From Cohnella sp. OV330 (lineage in GTDB: Bacteria; Bacillota; Bacilli; Paenibacillales; Paenibacillaceae), in assembly GCF_900112065.1 (NCBI RefSeq), contig NZ_FOKE01000001.1:917200-981199 (forward strand): 64,000 nucleotides of DNA. The letters run 5' to 3'. A program made the position numbers and the translations under genes. The notes under the pieces are model-generated. The model was not told the DNA's origin. It ran no database searches and was given only the letters and a program-made list of their open reading frames with translations. The first letter of the stretch is position 1, and the number at the start of each line of letters is the position of its first letter. Positions 31,912 through 45,051 of this stretch are shown one piece after another.

Positions 31912-32682
31912 TTACCGCAATGATGCCATTCGCGACAGCAGCACGACCGCTTCGGCTCGCGTGATCGGGGCCGAAGGATTGAACCTGTTAAGGCTCTGGC
32001 CCCGTACAAGCCCGGCTTCATATGCAGCATTGATAAAGGGCAACGCCCACTCGGCGATCGCGTCATCATCGGCGAATGAAGTCCGTTGCGTATTCATTGC
32101 AGGCAATCGTGCGGCTCTTGCCATCAGCGCGGCCGTCTCGATTCGGCTTAAAGGAGCGCCCGGGCAGAAGCTACGGTCCGGATAGCCGCCGACGATGCCG
32201 GCTTCCGCGACTGCAGCCACGGCTTCGCTTGCCCATGCCGGAATATCGCCCTGGTCCTCGAAGTCCGAAGGATTGCCGTCCGGCAACGCCAATACGCGAT
32301 CCAGCAGCGATGCGAATTCGGCGCGCGTCACTGGAAGGTTCGGCCGGAACGTACCGTCGGGATATCCGGCGATGATCCCTTTGGCGACAGCGCCCACGAT
32401 CTCTTGCTCGGCCCAGTGCCCGGCGATGTCTGTCGGCACCGGAATCGGCTGCTCAGAGGTCGGCTCATTGGTAATTGGCATCGCGGCGAATTTGGTGAAG
32501 TGATCGGTTTCGCCTGCCAGAGCGCCTCCGGAAAGCGTACCTCCGATGTCCGTCCATTTCGCATGGGTCTCATCGTAGTAAACGAATGCCGGATGTTGAT
32601 CGTCGGCCCAGGAATGGTTCCTTACACTTAGTCGCAGGCGAACCGGGACGTTGAACTTGCCCGGTAGTCGGTATATAATTTT
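31912..32682 (-). pseudogene. C-terminal remnant of a large SLH-domain surface protein
   Basis: The frame contains three S-layer homology repeats: DIAGHWAEQEIVGAVAKGII with YPDGTFRPN, then YPDRSFCPGAPLSR, then a third with NRFNPSAPITRAEAV. These domains anchor proteins to pyruvylated wall polymer. Starting at the ATG at 32481 would give 189 residues with no signal peptide. The same frame runs open further upstream to a stop at 32683-32685 and spells VYYDETHAKWTDIGG and GETDHFTKFAAM, the usual lead-in to SLH repeats in very large proteins. No start codon or ribosome site is found. It therefore looks like the tail of a deleted gene, lying just behind the giant secreted protein. Confidence 0.7.
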
Positions 32683-32751
32683 TTACTATTATTTGCCATG
32701 AATAAGTATGCCGTATTTTGCTGAAAAGCGTCAAGATATAAGACGGCGAAA

Positions 32752-32790
32752 ACCGCCGGAGCGGCCCGAAGTCGGGCTGCCGCCGGCGGT
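32752..32790 (-). terminator. Rho-independent terminator of the giant secreted-protein gene
   Basis: ACCGCCGG and CCGGCGGT form the base of a stem of about 18 pairs at 32752-32790. On the minus strand it is followed by TTTTC. It lies 72 bp past the stop codon. Confidence 0.8.
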
Positions 32791-32861
32791 CGGTCGGAAG
32801 CGGATCTAGTTTCATGCGGAAGCTTAAGAGAGATCCCTAAGATCGTACCCTTTGCGAGCGC

Positions 32862-35800
32862 TTAAGGCTCATACACGTTGAACTCGTAAATGCTCCACCA
32901 CGGGGAGGCCGCTGCCGTCAGTACGACCTTGATATACTGCGCCGTCTGCGTGGGAAAGATGACGGTCTGCACATTGCCGCTGCCCGTGCCGCTCGCGACC
33001 GCGGTGCCCCAGTTCGTGCCGTCCGAGGAGACGTACACCTCGTAGGCGCGGGGATAATCGTTGCCCCCCGTAGAGTCGAGCGTGATCTTGTTGAACGTCT
33101 TGGCCGAACCCATATTGACCTGATAATACCTGCCAACGCTCTGCGCGCCGCTGGACGTCCAGCGGGTCGTCGCTAAGCCGTCGAGCGCGTTGGCCGTCCC
33201 TGAATTCGTCGACGACGTCGCGGTCCAGCCCGTGCGGCTCAGCGCCGCGCCGCTCGAAGGCGTAGCCGATACCTGCGCGGAGTCCGCGCTCTCGCCGCCC
33301 GAACTGAGGGCGCTCACGACGTAATAATACGTCGTCCCGTTCGCGACGGTCGTATCGGCGTAGACGACGCCGGTCACGCTCGTCGCGACGATGCTGTACG
33401 GGCCGCCGCTGACGGTGCCGCGCTTCACGTTGTAGCCGGTCGCGCCGGAAGAAGCCGTCCAGCCCAGGTTGACCGCGCCGTTGCCGCCTGTCGCCGTGAC
33501 GCCGGTCGGCGCCGCCAGCGGTACCGTGACGGACGCCTCGGCGGCATTCGGCCCCGAGCCCGCCGCGTTCGCGGCGGAGACGGTGTAGTAGTAGGTTGCG
33601 CCCGCCGCTGCGGCATTGTCCGTATAAGCATTCGTCGTGACGCCCGTTGCCAAGCTCGTATACGGACCTCCGGCGACTGTCGCGCGCTTCACCGTATAAC
33701 TGGTGGCGCCGGACACGAGATTCCAGGCCAGCTGCACGTTGCCGCTGACCAAGCTGGCCGTGAGGCCGGCGGGCGCTGCCGGCGTCGCGCTGAGCTCGTC
33801 GGCGCCGATGTCGTAGGCCGAGCCGGACGGACGCGGCTGGCCGTCCATGTCCAGCGGCACGTCGGCCGGCAGCGCGTAGCCGGCGTCGATCGCCGCCGAG
33901 GCGGTGGCCGCGTTCAGATGGTAGTCGCCGGCTGCCGCGTTGACCAGCATGCTCGCGGTACCGTTCGTAATGTTGTTGCTGCTGGTCGCGGTACCGCCGT
34001 CGCGCGGCTTCACCGCTTTATCCATCAGGTTGTTGCGTACTTCTCCATTGCTCCCCGCGTACCTGGACTCCACGGATCCTACGCCCGACGGAACGCCCAG
34101 GATCGTGTTGTTGTACACCTTGAAGCCTGAAGCTTTGTTCATATAGACGCCCGCGTCGTCCGTGCCGTACACGACATTGTTGCGCATGATGCCGCCGCGG
34201 TGCTCAAGCGACGTATCCCCGTTCCGGAAGTACTGCGCAGCGGTTCCGCCGCCGCCGAACGACATGGCGATGAAGCTGTTCTTGAACACGTTGTTCTCGA
34301 CGAGCGTATCCATGGAATTGCCCTTGGCGAAGAAGGCATAGGCGACGCCGCCGGCCTTCTTCGCGTTCTGGAAGGTGTTGCCCCGGATGACCCAGCCCTT
34401 GGCCGCGATCAGGTCGACCCCTTCCACGACGCTGCGCGTGCCGCCCGTAGTGTAGCCGATCAAGGAATTCTCGATCGTGCCGTAGTCCGCGTAAGGCAGA
34501 TCCGGGGTGCCGCCCGAGGTCGACTTGAAGCCGCCCTCTCCGTTGTCCCAGGTCTTCAGATGATCGGCGCGGAAGTAATCCGACCCCGAATTCACCTGGA
34601 TCGCATGGTAGTAGGAATCGCGGATCGTCATGTTCTTGAACGTGACGTAGTCCGAATCGTTGACCTTGAAGTTGATATCCATGCTCGAGGCGTCGATGCC
34701 CTGACCGGCGACGACCGTGTCGTCGTAGTTCGACGTCGCGCCTTGGATCGTAATATTGTTTTTGCCGTTAATATTGATCGTCGCCGTCTGGCTGTAGGTC
34801 CCCGCGGCGAGGGTAATGACCCGGCCCTGCGCAGGCGCCTGGTCGATCGCCTGCTGCAGCTGGGCCAGCGACGTGACCGTCGCGCTGTCCGGCGTCGGCG
34901 CGGCGGTCGCCGCGCTGACGGGATTGGACAGCCCGCCGTAATTGCCGCCGTCGTCGTACGTCTTGACCGCGAAGTAATAGGTCACGCCCGTCTGGAGTTG
35001 ATTGACCTGGTACTTCATCGTCGATCCCGGGCTCTTCTGCGCCAGCTCATCCTCCGCCTGCGTGGCCGCGTTCCACTGGGCCTCGGTCGTAATCGGCGAA
35101 GTCGAGTACCGGACGTCGTAGCCTTCCGCCATGCCGGCGTTGCCGTCGTTGCCCGGCGCCGTCCAGGTCAGCTGCACGCTGCGCGCCCCCGGGTGTACCG
35201 CCTGCAGATCGGCGATCGCCGCAGGCGGCGTCGGATCGTTCGCCGCCGTCGTGACGGGCACGACGTTGGACAGGGCCGAGGCGTTGGACGCCTCGTCGAA
35301 CGTCCGTATCGCGAAGAACAGCGCCGTGCCCGCGGGCAGTCCGGTTACCGCCAGCGTCTGCGTCGTGCCCGCGATCGCCGGAGCCGGCTCGTTGGTCAGC
35401 TGCACGGCATCGTTCCAGTTGTTCTCCGAGATGCTGGACGTATAGTACCGGATGTCGTAAAAAGCCGCCGTACCGGTCGTGCTGTCATCGCCAGGAGCGG
35501 TCCACGACAGATTGGTCGACTTCCAGGTCGTACCGGACGCGGACAGATTCGCGATCGTGCCCGGCGCCGTCGCATCCCCGGGATTCGCGTATACCTCGAG
35601 CTCGACGGGGGTATTGACCAGATTCGTTTCCCCGGTGACTCTCACGTGTCCGTTAGCCCAGGATCTTACGTACCTGGCGCTGACGGGCGTCGTCATCGCG
35701 ATGTTTTTGCCCGTGCCATCGGTCGGCTCCTGATAGTCCGCATCGCTGCCCGTGCCGAGTCCCGCGCTATTGTCCGTGTCGTTGTTGAAGACGGTCGTGA

Positions 35801-38800
35801 CGCCGGTTGCGAACGTCGGATCGTTGGACAGCTGCACGACATGGTCGCGCCCCGTCCTGGCGATGCCCGAGGTGCCTCCCCAGTCGTTCAGAACGTTGAT
35901 TCTGCTGATCGGATACGCCTGGCCCAGGTCTATTTGCACCCACTTGGGACCGTCGGCGACGCTGATCAGCGCGTACCCGCTCGAGCCCCGCGCGCCGTCC
36001 GTCACGACCGAGACGGAGCCGCTCGACACCGTGCCGTTCGTGGTGACCGCCTTGCCGAGCGCGACATTGACGGTCGACTCCAATACGGTCTGCGCCGTGT
36101 TCGACAGAATGGACTCGTTGTTCGCGTTGTCGCGGGTCTTCATGGCGAAGTAATACGTCGTGCCCGTCGTCAGCCCCAGCACCGTGAAGCTCTGCGCCGT
36201 GCCTGCCGTCTGAGGCGTCGGTTCGCCGATCGCTTGGGTCGCGCTGCTCCAGTTCGATGCGGTAATCGGAGACGTGCTGTAGCGGACGTCGTATTGCGTC
36301 GCCGTACGCTCGTTGCCGTCGTCTCCGGGCGCCGTCCAGTTCAACGTGGCGCTGGTCATCGTCTTGGCCGAGACCCTGAGATCTTCGGTCCGCGCCGGCG
36401 CGAACGTATCCGTCGCGCTCAAGACGAGGTAAGGCCGGTTGTAGGCGTTCTCGGTGCTGAAGAAGGTCACCGAACTCGCCTGGACGAGCGGGTCGTGCAG
36501 CTTGAAGGATACGGTGTGATCCGACATCTGGGCGTTCACGAACGCCGTGACGTCGAATTCGTACCAGCCGGGCTGGCTGACCATGATCTTGCCCAGATCG
36601 ACCGCACCTGTCTCGCTCGGGCGTGTGGCATTGGTCACGGCGCTCTCGGTCCAAGCGTCGTCCAACAGCCCCGTGACCGTGACGCCCCACGTCTTGCTCG
36701 GCTGGTTTTGCACGAACATCTTGAGCGTCGCGCGCTCCGCCGCCGTGCCTGCGAAGCCGGAATAGCCTGCCTTGACATAGCCGTAGTAGACACTGTTGCC
36801 GTTATTCTGGACGATGGTGGTGGTGGCATTGCCGTATGCGGCGGCACCGGCGAAATTCACGTCGTCGGAAGGCGTAAACTCGGTCGCCGAGCTCCCCAGC
36901 ATCGTAACGGAAGCCACGTTGGACAGCGCCGAGACGTTGCCCTGGTCGTCGATCGTCTTCATCGCGGCGTAGACGGTCGCGCCAGCCGTCGGTCCTTCGA
37001 CCTTGAGCGTCTGCGCCGTCCCGCCCGCCAACGGCTGCGGCAAATTGTAAATCTTCTGGGCGCTGTCCCAGTTGGCATCCGTAATATTGCTGTTCGAATA
37101 GCGGATGTCGTAGGCGTACGCCGTGCCGGTCGTGCCGTCGTCGCCCGGCGCCGTCCACGCGAGCGTGAACGTGCGCGAGGTCGGACTGCTCGCGGCCAGG
37201 CTCGTCGTCGTCGCCGGCGGCGTCGTCTCGCTCGGCGCGAACTCGTCGGCGCCGACGTCGTACGCGCTGCCGTAAGGACGGGCTTCGCCGTACATGTCGG
37301 TCGGCACGTCGGATAGCGTCATGCCGACGTCTCTGGCTGCCATCCCGTTGAACGGATGCAGGCGATAGTCGCCGCCCGCCGGATCGACCAGCCAGCTTGC
37401 CGTAGCGCCCGTGATGTTGTTGCTCGCCACGGAGGTGCCGCTGTCGCGGTTTTTAACCGTGCCGGTCATCAGGTTGTTGCGCACCTCGCCGCTCGTGCCT
37501 GCGAATCTGGGCTCGATGGCGCCGACGCCGGATCCGGTGTTCAGAATCGTATTGTTGTACACCTTGTAGCCGTTGGCCTTGTTCAGGTAGACGCCCGTAT
37601 CCGTAGCGCCGAAGACGACATTGTTGCGGATGATGCCGCCGCGATGCTCGTAGGTCTGGTCCTGGTTGCGGAAGAAGCTCGCCCCCGTGCCGCCGCCGCC
37701 GAACGACATGGCGACAAAGCTGCCTACGATCACGTTGTTCTCGAAGATCGTGTCGATGGAATTCCCTTTGGCGAAAATGCCGTATCCGCCGCCGTTATTC
37801 GACGTCTTGGCGTTCTCGACGCGATTGCCGCGGACGATCCAGCCCTTGGAGGCGATCAGGTCGACGCCTTCCACGACGCTGCGCATGCCGCTCGTGGTGT
37901 AGCCGATCAGCGAATTCTCGATGATGCCGTAATCGGTGTAGCCGCTGCCGCCGTTCAGGTCGAAGGTCGTCTTAAAGCCGCCTTCCCCGTTGTCCCAGGT
38001 CTTGAGGCCGTCGGCGTGGAAGTACTTCGAGCCCTGATTGACCTGGATGGCATGATAATAGGAATCCTGAATCGTCATGTTCTTGAACGTGACATAATCG
38101 GAGTCGTTGACCTTGAAGTTGATGTCGAGCGAGCTGTTGTTGATCCCCAACCCCTTCACGACCGTCGACGCGTAATTGCTGCCGGCGCCCTGGATCGTGA
38201 TATTGTTCTTGCCCGTAATATTGATCGTCGTCGACTGGTTATAGGTACCCGCCGCCAGCGTGATGACGCGGCCGCCTGCCGGCGCGCCGTCGATCGCCGT
38301 CTGCAGGGCAGAGAGCGAGGATACCGCGACGGCGTCGGCCGTCGGCGTCGCGACCGTGGCGCTCACGGGATTGGACAGCCCCGATACGTTGCCTACGGCG
38401 TCCGTCGTCCGAACCGCGAAGTAATAGGTGGTGCCTGCCGTCAGTTCCGTCACCTTGAAGCGCATGGCCGTGCCCGCGGTCGGCTGCGGCAGTTCGCCCT
38501 CCGCCTGGGTCGCGGACGCCCAGTTGGACAAGGTGATGGGCGAAGTCGAATAACGGACGTCGTAGCTGGCGGCCTTGCCGTTCGAGCCGTCGTCGCCCGG
38601 CGCTGTCCAGGTCAGCTTGACGGACTTGAACATCGCCTGGGTCGCCTGCAGGTTCGCGATGGCGGCCGGAGCGACCGTATCCGCCGCCGGCGTCGTGACG
38701 ATCGCGACGTTCGAGATCGGCGATTCGTTGACGAGATCCTTGGCCTTGAGTGCGAAGTAATAGGTCGTGCCCGGCGTCAATCCGGCGACCGTGAAGGCTT

Positions 38801-40463
38801 CGGCCGAGCCGGCGGCCTTAGGCGCCGGAACGCCGGATACGGACGTCGCGGAGGACCAGTTGGACGACGTGATCGCGCTCGTCGCGTAGCGGAGGTCGTA
38901 GGCGACAGCCGTGCCCGTATTGCCGTCGCCGCCGGGCGCCGTCCAGGCGAGATCGGCGGACTGCCAGGAGACGAAGGTGCTCGCCAGGTTCGTCACCGCG
39001 GCGGGCGGCGAGCTATCCTGGGGATCCGCGTATACTTCGATCTCGACGGGCGTGTCGACGGTATTAACCGAGCCGTTGACCCGGACATGGCCGTTCGCCC
39101 AGTAGCGGACATAACGCGCGCCGACCGTGTCGGCGAGCACGATGTCCTTGCCGCTGCCGTCCGCCGGCTCCATGTATTCGGCGTCCGTGCCGGCGCCCAG
39201 GCCTGAGCTGTTGTCGCCGTCGTTGTTGAACACCGTGACGACGCCGCTCGCGAAGCTCGCGTCGTTCGACAGCTGAACGACGACGTCGCGGGCATACCGG
39301 TAGGCGTCGGCGGAGGCGCCCCAGTCGTTGCGAATGTTGAGCCGGGCGATGTCGTACGTTTTGCCCAGATCGAGCTGCGCCCACTTCGGACCGTCGGCGA
39401 CGCTATAGAGCGAATAGGCGTCGCGCGTCTTCACGCCGTCGGTCAGGCCCGAGATCGGCTGCCCGCTCGGATTGACCGCGCCGCTGGTCGTGACCGGCTT
39501 GGCGAGCGCGATGTTGGCGACCGGCAGGGTCGAGACTTGGACGGAGGAGGAGAGTGCCGATACCTGTCCCGAGCTGCCGACCGTCTTCATGGCGAAGTAG
39601 AGCGGCGTGCCGGAGGACAGCCCTTTCACGGTCATACTCTGGGCGGCGGAAGCCGCTGCCGGGGACGGTTCGCCCGTCACCCGCTTGACGACGAGACCGT
39701 TGTCCCAGTTAGCGCTCGTAATGGGAGAGGTCGAGTAGCGGATGTCATAGCCGCTGACCGTCGACGGTCCCGGACTCGTCCAGGACAAGCTCACGCTGTT
39801 GACCGAGGCGCTGCCCGCAGTCAGGCCTACGGCGCTCGGCAGCGACGTATTCGTCGCGGGAACGGCGGCATACACCTCCACTTCGACAGGCGTATTGACG
39901 GTCTGGACGGCGTTGTTCGAGGACCGGACGTGTCCGTTCGCCCAGGAGCGGACGTACCGCGCATTCACGGGGGAGGAGAGCGTCACGTTCTTGCCGCTGC
40001 CGTCGGTCGGCTCCAGATAAGAAGCGTCGGTTCCTGCGCCCTGGCCGGCCGTGTTGTCCGTATCGTTGTTGAACACGGTCGTGACACCGCTTGCAAACGA
40101 AGGGTCGTTGGACAGCTGGACGATGATGTCCCTGCCGGTCCGAGGCTCTGAAGGATTGAAGTCGTTCAGTACGTTCACGCGCGTGACGTCGAACGATTCG
40201 CCGAGATCGAGCTGAACCCACTTGGGCCCGGCGGTTGCGTCGATCAACAAGTAATTGGACGCCTGCCGGTCGCCGTCGACGAGCTTGGCGAGCGAGACCG
40301 CGTTTTTGACGAGGCCGTTCGCGGTGACGGTCGCATGGCCGAGCGCGACGTTCGTCTCGACGGCGTCCGCGTGCACGCGGGCGGCGGGGGAAAAGGTTAG
40401 AGGCGAGGAGATTAATGCGGCGACAAGCAGTGAAAGGCCTGACTTTTTGACGATCGACAGCAT
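32862..40463 (-). CDS. Giant secreted multidomain protein with two pectate-lyase-like beta-helices
   Basis: A 2533-residue exported protein. The signal peptide ends near residue 33 (VHADA). Approximate order: discoidin-like sugar-binding domain (36-200), Fn3 (205-312), discoidin-like (313-478), two Fn3 (483-708), right-handed beta-helix (711-1074), Fn3, DNRLRE domain (1194-1347), Fn3, discoidin-like (1464-1628), two Fn3, second beta-helix (1861-2221), two Fn3, and a C-terminal F5/8 domain (2408-2533). The two helices are nearly alike, for example FKVNDSDYVTFKNMTI in both. The repeated block is discoidin-Fn3-Fn3-helix. Fn3 units share WTAPGDDG. There is no LPxTG, SLH or other anchor. The helix fold is typical of pectate lyases and related polysaccharide enzymes; activity is inferred. 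Confidence 0.88.
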   Translation of the reverse strand: MLSIVKKSGLSLLVAALISSPLTFSPAARVHADAVETNVALGHATVTANGLVKNAVSLAKLVDGDRQASNYLLIDATAGPKWVQLDLGESFDVTRVNVLNDFNPSEPRTGRDIIVQLSNDPSFASGVTTVFNNDTDNTAGQGAGTDASYLEPTDGSGKNVTLSSPVNARYVRSWANGHVRSSNNAVQTVNTPVEVEVYAAVPATNTSLPSAVGLTAGSASVNSVSLSWTSPGPSTVSGYDIRYSTSPITSANWDNGLVVKRVTGEPSPAAASAAQSMTVKGLSSGTPLYFAMKTVGSSGQVSALSSSVQVSTLPVANIALAKPVTTSGAVNPSGQPISGLTDGVKTRDAYSLYSVADGPKWAQLDLGKTYDIARLNIRNDWGASADAYRYARDVVVQLSNDASFASGVVTVFNNDGDNSSGLGAGTDAEYMEPADGSGKDIVLADTVGARYVRYWANGHVRVNGSVNTVDTPVEIEVYADPQDSSPPAAVTNLASTFVSWQSADLAWTAPGGDGNTGTAVAYDLRYATSAITSSNWSSATSVSGVPAPKAAGSAEAFTVAGLTPGTTYYFALKAKDLVNESPISNVAIVTTPAADTVAPAAIANLQATQAMFKSVKLTWTAPGDDGSNGKAASYDVRYSTSPITLSNWASATQAEGELPQPTAGTAMRFKVTELTAGTTYYFAVRTTDAVGNVSGLSNPVSATVATPTADAVAVSSLSALQTAIDGAPAGGRVITLAAGTYNQSTTINITGKNNITIQGAGSNYASTVVKGLGINNSSLDINFKVNDSDYVTFKNMTIQDSYYHAIQVNQGSKYFHADGLKTWDNGEGGFKTTFDLNGGSGYTDYGIIENSLIGYTTSGMRSVVEGVDLIASKGWIVRGNRVENAKTSNNGGGYGIFAKGNSIDTIFENNVIVGSFVAMSFGGGGTGASFFRNQDQTYEHRGGIIRNNVVFGATDTGVYLNKANGYKVYNNTILNTGSGVGAIEPRFAGTSGEVRNNLMTGTVKNRDSGTSVASNNITGATASWLVDPAGGDYRLHPFNGMAARDVGMTLSDVPTDMYGEARPYGSAYDVGADEFAPSETTPPATTTSLAASSPTSRTFTLAWTAPGDDGTTGTAYAYDIRYSNSNITDANWDSAQKIYNLPQPLAGGTAQTLKVEGPTAGATVYAAMKTIDDQGNVSALSNVASVTMLGSSATEFTPSDDVNFAGAAAYGNATTTIVQNNGNSVYYGYVKAGYSGFAGTAAERATLKMFVQNQPSKTWGVTVTGLLDDAWTESAVTNATRPSETGAVDLGKIMVSQPGWYEFDVTAFVNAQMSDHTVSFKLHDPLVQASSVTFFSTENAYNRPYLVLSATDTFAPARTEDLRVSAKTMTSATLNWTAPGDDGNERTATQYDVRYSTSPITASNWSSATQAIGEPTPQTAGTAQSFTVLGLTTGTTYYFAMKTRDNANNESILSNTAQTVLESTVNVALGKAVTTNGTVSSGSVSVVTDGARGSSGYALISVADGPKWVQIDLGQAYPISRINVLNDWGGTSGIARTGRDHVVQLSNDPTFATGVTTVFNNDTDNSAGLGTGSDADYQEPTDGTGKNIAMTTPVSARYVRSWANGHVRVTGETNLVNTPVELEVYANPGDATAPGTIANLSASGTTWKSTNLSWTAPGDDSTTGTAAFYDIRYYTSSISENNWNDAVQLTNEPAPAIAGTTQTLAVTGLPAGTALFFAIRTFDEASNASALSNVVPVTTAANDPTPPAAIADLQAVHPGARSVQLTWTAPGNDGNAGMAEGYDVRYSTSPITTEAQWNAATQAEDELAQKSPGSTMKYQVNQLQTGVTYYFAVKTYDDGGNYGGLSNPVSAATAAPTPDSATVTSLAQLQQAIDQAPAQGRVITLAAGTYSQTATININGKNNITIQGATSNYDDTVVAGQGIDASSMDINFKVNDSDYVTFKNMTIRDSYYHAIQVNSGSDYFRADHLKTWDNGEGGFKSTSGGTPDLPYADYGTIENSLIGYTTGGTRSVVEGVDLIAAKGWVIRGNTFQNAKKAGGVAYAFFAKGNSMDTLVENNVFKNSFIAMSFGGGGTAAQYFRNGDTSLEHRGGIMRNNVVYGTDDAGVYMNKASGFKVYNNTILGVPSGVGSVESRYAGSNGEVRNNLMDKAVKPRDGGTATSSNNITNGTASMLVNAAAGDYHLNAATASAAIDAGYALPADVPLDMDGQPRPSGSAYDIGADELSATPAAPAGLTASLVSGNVQLAWNLVSGATSYTVKRATVAGGPYTSLATGVTTNAYTDNAAAAGATYYYTVSAANAAGSGPNAAEASVTVPLAAPTGVTATGGNGAVNLGWTASSGATGYNVKRGTVSGGPYSIVATSVTGVVYADTTVANGTTYYYVVSALSSGGESADSAQVSATPSSGAALSRTGWTATSSTNSGTANALDGLATTRWTSSGAQSVGRYYQVNMGSAKTFNKITLDSTGGNDYPRAYEVYVSSDGTNWGTAVASGTGSGNVQTVIFPTQTAQYIKVVLTAAASPWWSIYEFNVYEP

Positions 40464-40905
40464 TCGGACACATCCTTTTCATCGAATGGCCTTGCGTGAA
40501 GCGTCGAATCCGATCTCGTCATTCCCTTGCCGAACGTTCCTCAGTTCCTCCTTTCCGTTGCCGATGCGGCATTCGTTGAAGCGCCTGTCGCCCGCTCATC
40601 CTGCTGCGGCGCTTCTCCTTTAAAAGTGTCACATCCCCTTCCGTCGCACTACGGGCGTAAATTGTCTTATACTCGGTCATTTCCATACAATCTTCCAAAC
40701 TCCTGTACGGCGCCTCGTCCGCGTCCCGGAAGGGATAGATTGCATACGAAAAAGATCGCGGCAGCCGTTGATAGCTACAGCGATCTTTTCGCTTACTCGA
40801 GAGAACCAGAAATGTGCGTAATGGTTATTTTTTAATTCCTAGCCAAGCATTAACTTGCATATGCGACAGCACGTTCGAATCGCCAATGAGTCGAGGATCT
40901 ACTAT
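40464..40905. other. 442-bp gap upstream of the giant gene
   Basis: The gap holds the terminator at 40750-40789 and the upstream region of the giant gene. AAAGGA about 10 bp before 40463 is its ribosome site. Two further strong AAAGGAG sequences lie 120-180 bp upstream on the minus strand, each near a very short frame. No convincing -35/-10 pair was found. Confidence 0.4.
40750..40789 (-). terminator. Terminator of the GH2 beta-galactosidase gene
   Basis: AAAAGATCGC (40750-40759) and GCGATCTTTT (40780-40789) form a perfect 10-bp stem. On the minus strand it runs into TTTTTCG. It lies about 115 bp beyond the GH2 stop and could also work on the other strand. Confidence 0.7.
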
Positions 40906-44025
<3,120 letters not shown>

Positions 44026-44045
44026 TTATAAATTGTCTTAATTGG

Positions 44046-44075
44046 TTGTGCCATAAAAGTCGATACCCTTATAAT
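44046..44075 (+). promoter_or_regulatory. Promoter of the AraC regulator gene
   Basis: TTGTGC at 44046-44051 and TATAAT at 44070-44075 are 18 bp apart. The -10 box lies inside the palindrome at 44067-44081. Confidence 0.45.
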
Positions 44076-44081
44076 ATAAGG
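44067..44081. promoter_or_regulatory. Perfect palindrome in the GH2/AraC intergenic region
   Basis: CCTTATAATATAAGG has 7-bp arms around one base. It lies midway between the two divergent starts and overlaps the -10 box of the AraC gene. It could serve as operator for both genes or simply reflect back-to-back promoters. Confidence 0.45.
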
Positions 44082-44148
44082 ACAAGTTTTCATATAAAAT
44101 GTTAGGCCTGGTAATTCATTTATCCATTCTGGTAGGTGCGGTGACGAT

Positions 44149-44988
44149 ATGAATTTCGATGCTATAAAAGAAAACGATGTCGTATACCGGTGTATCGGAG
44201 ACGATTTCGACCAGGGCATTTTGTCATGCGGCTTTATGAGAAAAAGAACGGCAGAGCGCTCCCAGTATGACTTCAGGATCGGATATTACAGCTGTTTGCT
44301 GGTCCTGCAAGGCAACGGACGATTTATCTCAAAGGAAGGCACTGTTATTACAATGCAAGCAGGGGATCTGGTACAACGTTTGCCCGATCGTATGCACTCC
44401 ACCGAAATCGAGCCGAATGGGGAATGGATCGAGTTTTATATCAGCATAGGTTATCCTGTCTATCATTACCTCAAAACGCTAGGCATCATAAATTCCGACC
44501 AAGAGGTGCAGCCGACACGACATACAAGCGATATTTTGAATGAATTTGCCGCCCTGCTTAACTCTCTTAAAGCCGCTGTAGATGAAAGGCTCCCCTATTT
44601 GCTGATGAAAGCTCAAGAACTCATTATCCGTTTGCACGGCAGCGTACATCATACGCAGAGAGAGCACAATGATCATAAAATCTCAAAAGCTTGCCAACTA
44701 ATCGGCGGCGCCAATGATATCCATTACGATATTAAGGAAGCCGCAGCAGCCGTAAATATGGGCTATGAGAATTTCAGGAAGCTATTTAAAGCCACAACCG
44801 GAGTTTCCCCTCAGCGGTACCACATTGAACATTTAATGAAACAGGCCAAAATGATGCTCCTCTCCGGACTCCCCATTAAACACGTAGCCGTTAGTCTTGG
44901 TTATGGGGATATTTATTCTTTTACCAAGCAATTTACGAAATCGGAAGGATTGCCTCCAGGACGTTATATCCGTAACCGGCACAGATAA
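44149..44988 (+). CDS. AraC-family transcriptional regulator with cupin-like sensor domain
   Basis: A 279-residue regulator. The N-terminal part (about 15-120) is a cupin-type sugar-binding fold (SCLLVLQGNGRFISKEGT, MQAGDLVQRLPDRMH). Two AraC helix-turn-helix motifs close the protein (about 185-275: IKEAAAAVNMGYENFRKLFKATTG and IKHVAVSLGYGDIYSFTKQFTKSEG). It diverges from the GH2 gene across 141 bp and is AT-rich like it, so it is the likely activator of that gene in response to a galactoside. A ribosome site is weak (GGTGCGGTGA). Confidence 0.9.
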   Translation: MNFDAIKENDVVYRCIGDDFDQGILSCGFMRKRTAERSQYDFRIGYYSCLLVLQGNGRFISKEGTVITMQAGDLVQRLPDRMHSTEIEPNGEWIEFYISIGYPVYHYLKTLGIINSDQEVQPTRHTSDILNEFAALLNSLKAAVDERLPYLLMKAQELIIRLHGSVHHTQREHNDHKISKACQLIGGANDIHYDIKEAAAAVNMGYENFRKLFKATTGVSPQRYHIEHLMKQAKMMLLSGLPIKHVAVSLGYGDIYSFTKQFTKSEGLPPGRYIRNRHR

Positions 44989-45051
44989 GCAAAAAACTAA
45001 GCAAAGGGCAGGAGGATCTTGCTTAATAAAAAACTTGAATTCCGAACGGAG

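Noticed and set aside
31912..32481. Intact 189-residue SLH protein
   Set aside because: No signal peptide or ribosome site, and homologous sequence continues in frame upstream of the supposed start.
34200..37316. Very long plus-strand open frame (over 1000 codons) opposite the giant protein gene
   Set aside because: Typical antisense shadow of a GC-rich, repetitive coding region; the minus-strand protein has a signal peptide and clear domains.
40480..40640. Small leader peptides upstream of the giant gene on the minus strand
   Set aside because: Two strong AAAGGAG sequences are near short frames (about 26-35 codons), but start distances are poor and no conserved feature supports them.
44067..44081. 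Palindrome CCTTATAATATAAGG as a transcription terminator
   Set aside because: It lies between divergent starts and overlaps a -10 box, so a promoter/operator role fits better.
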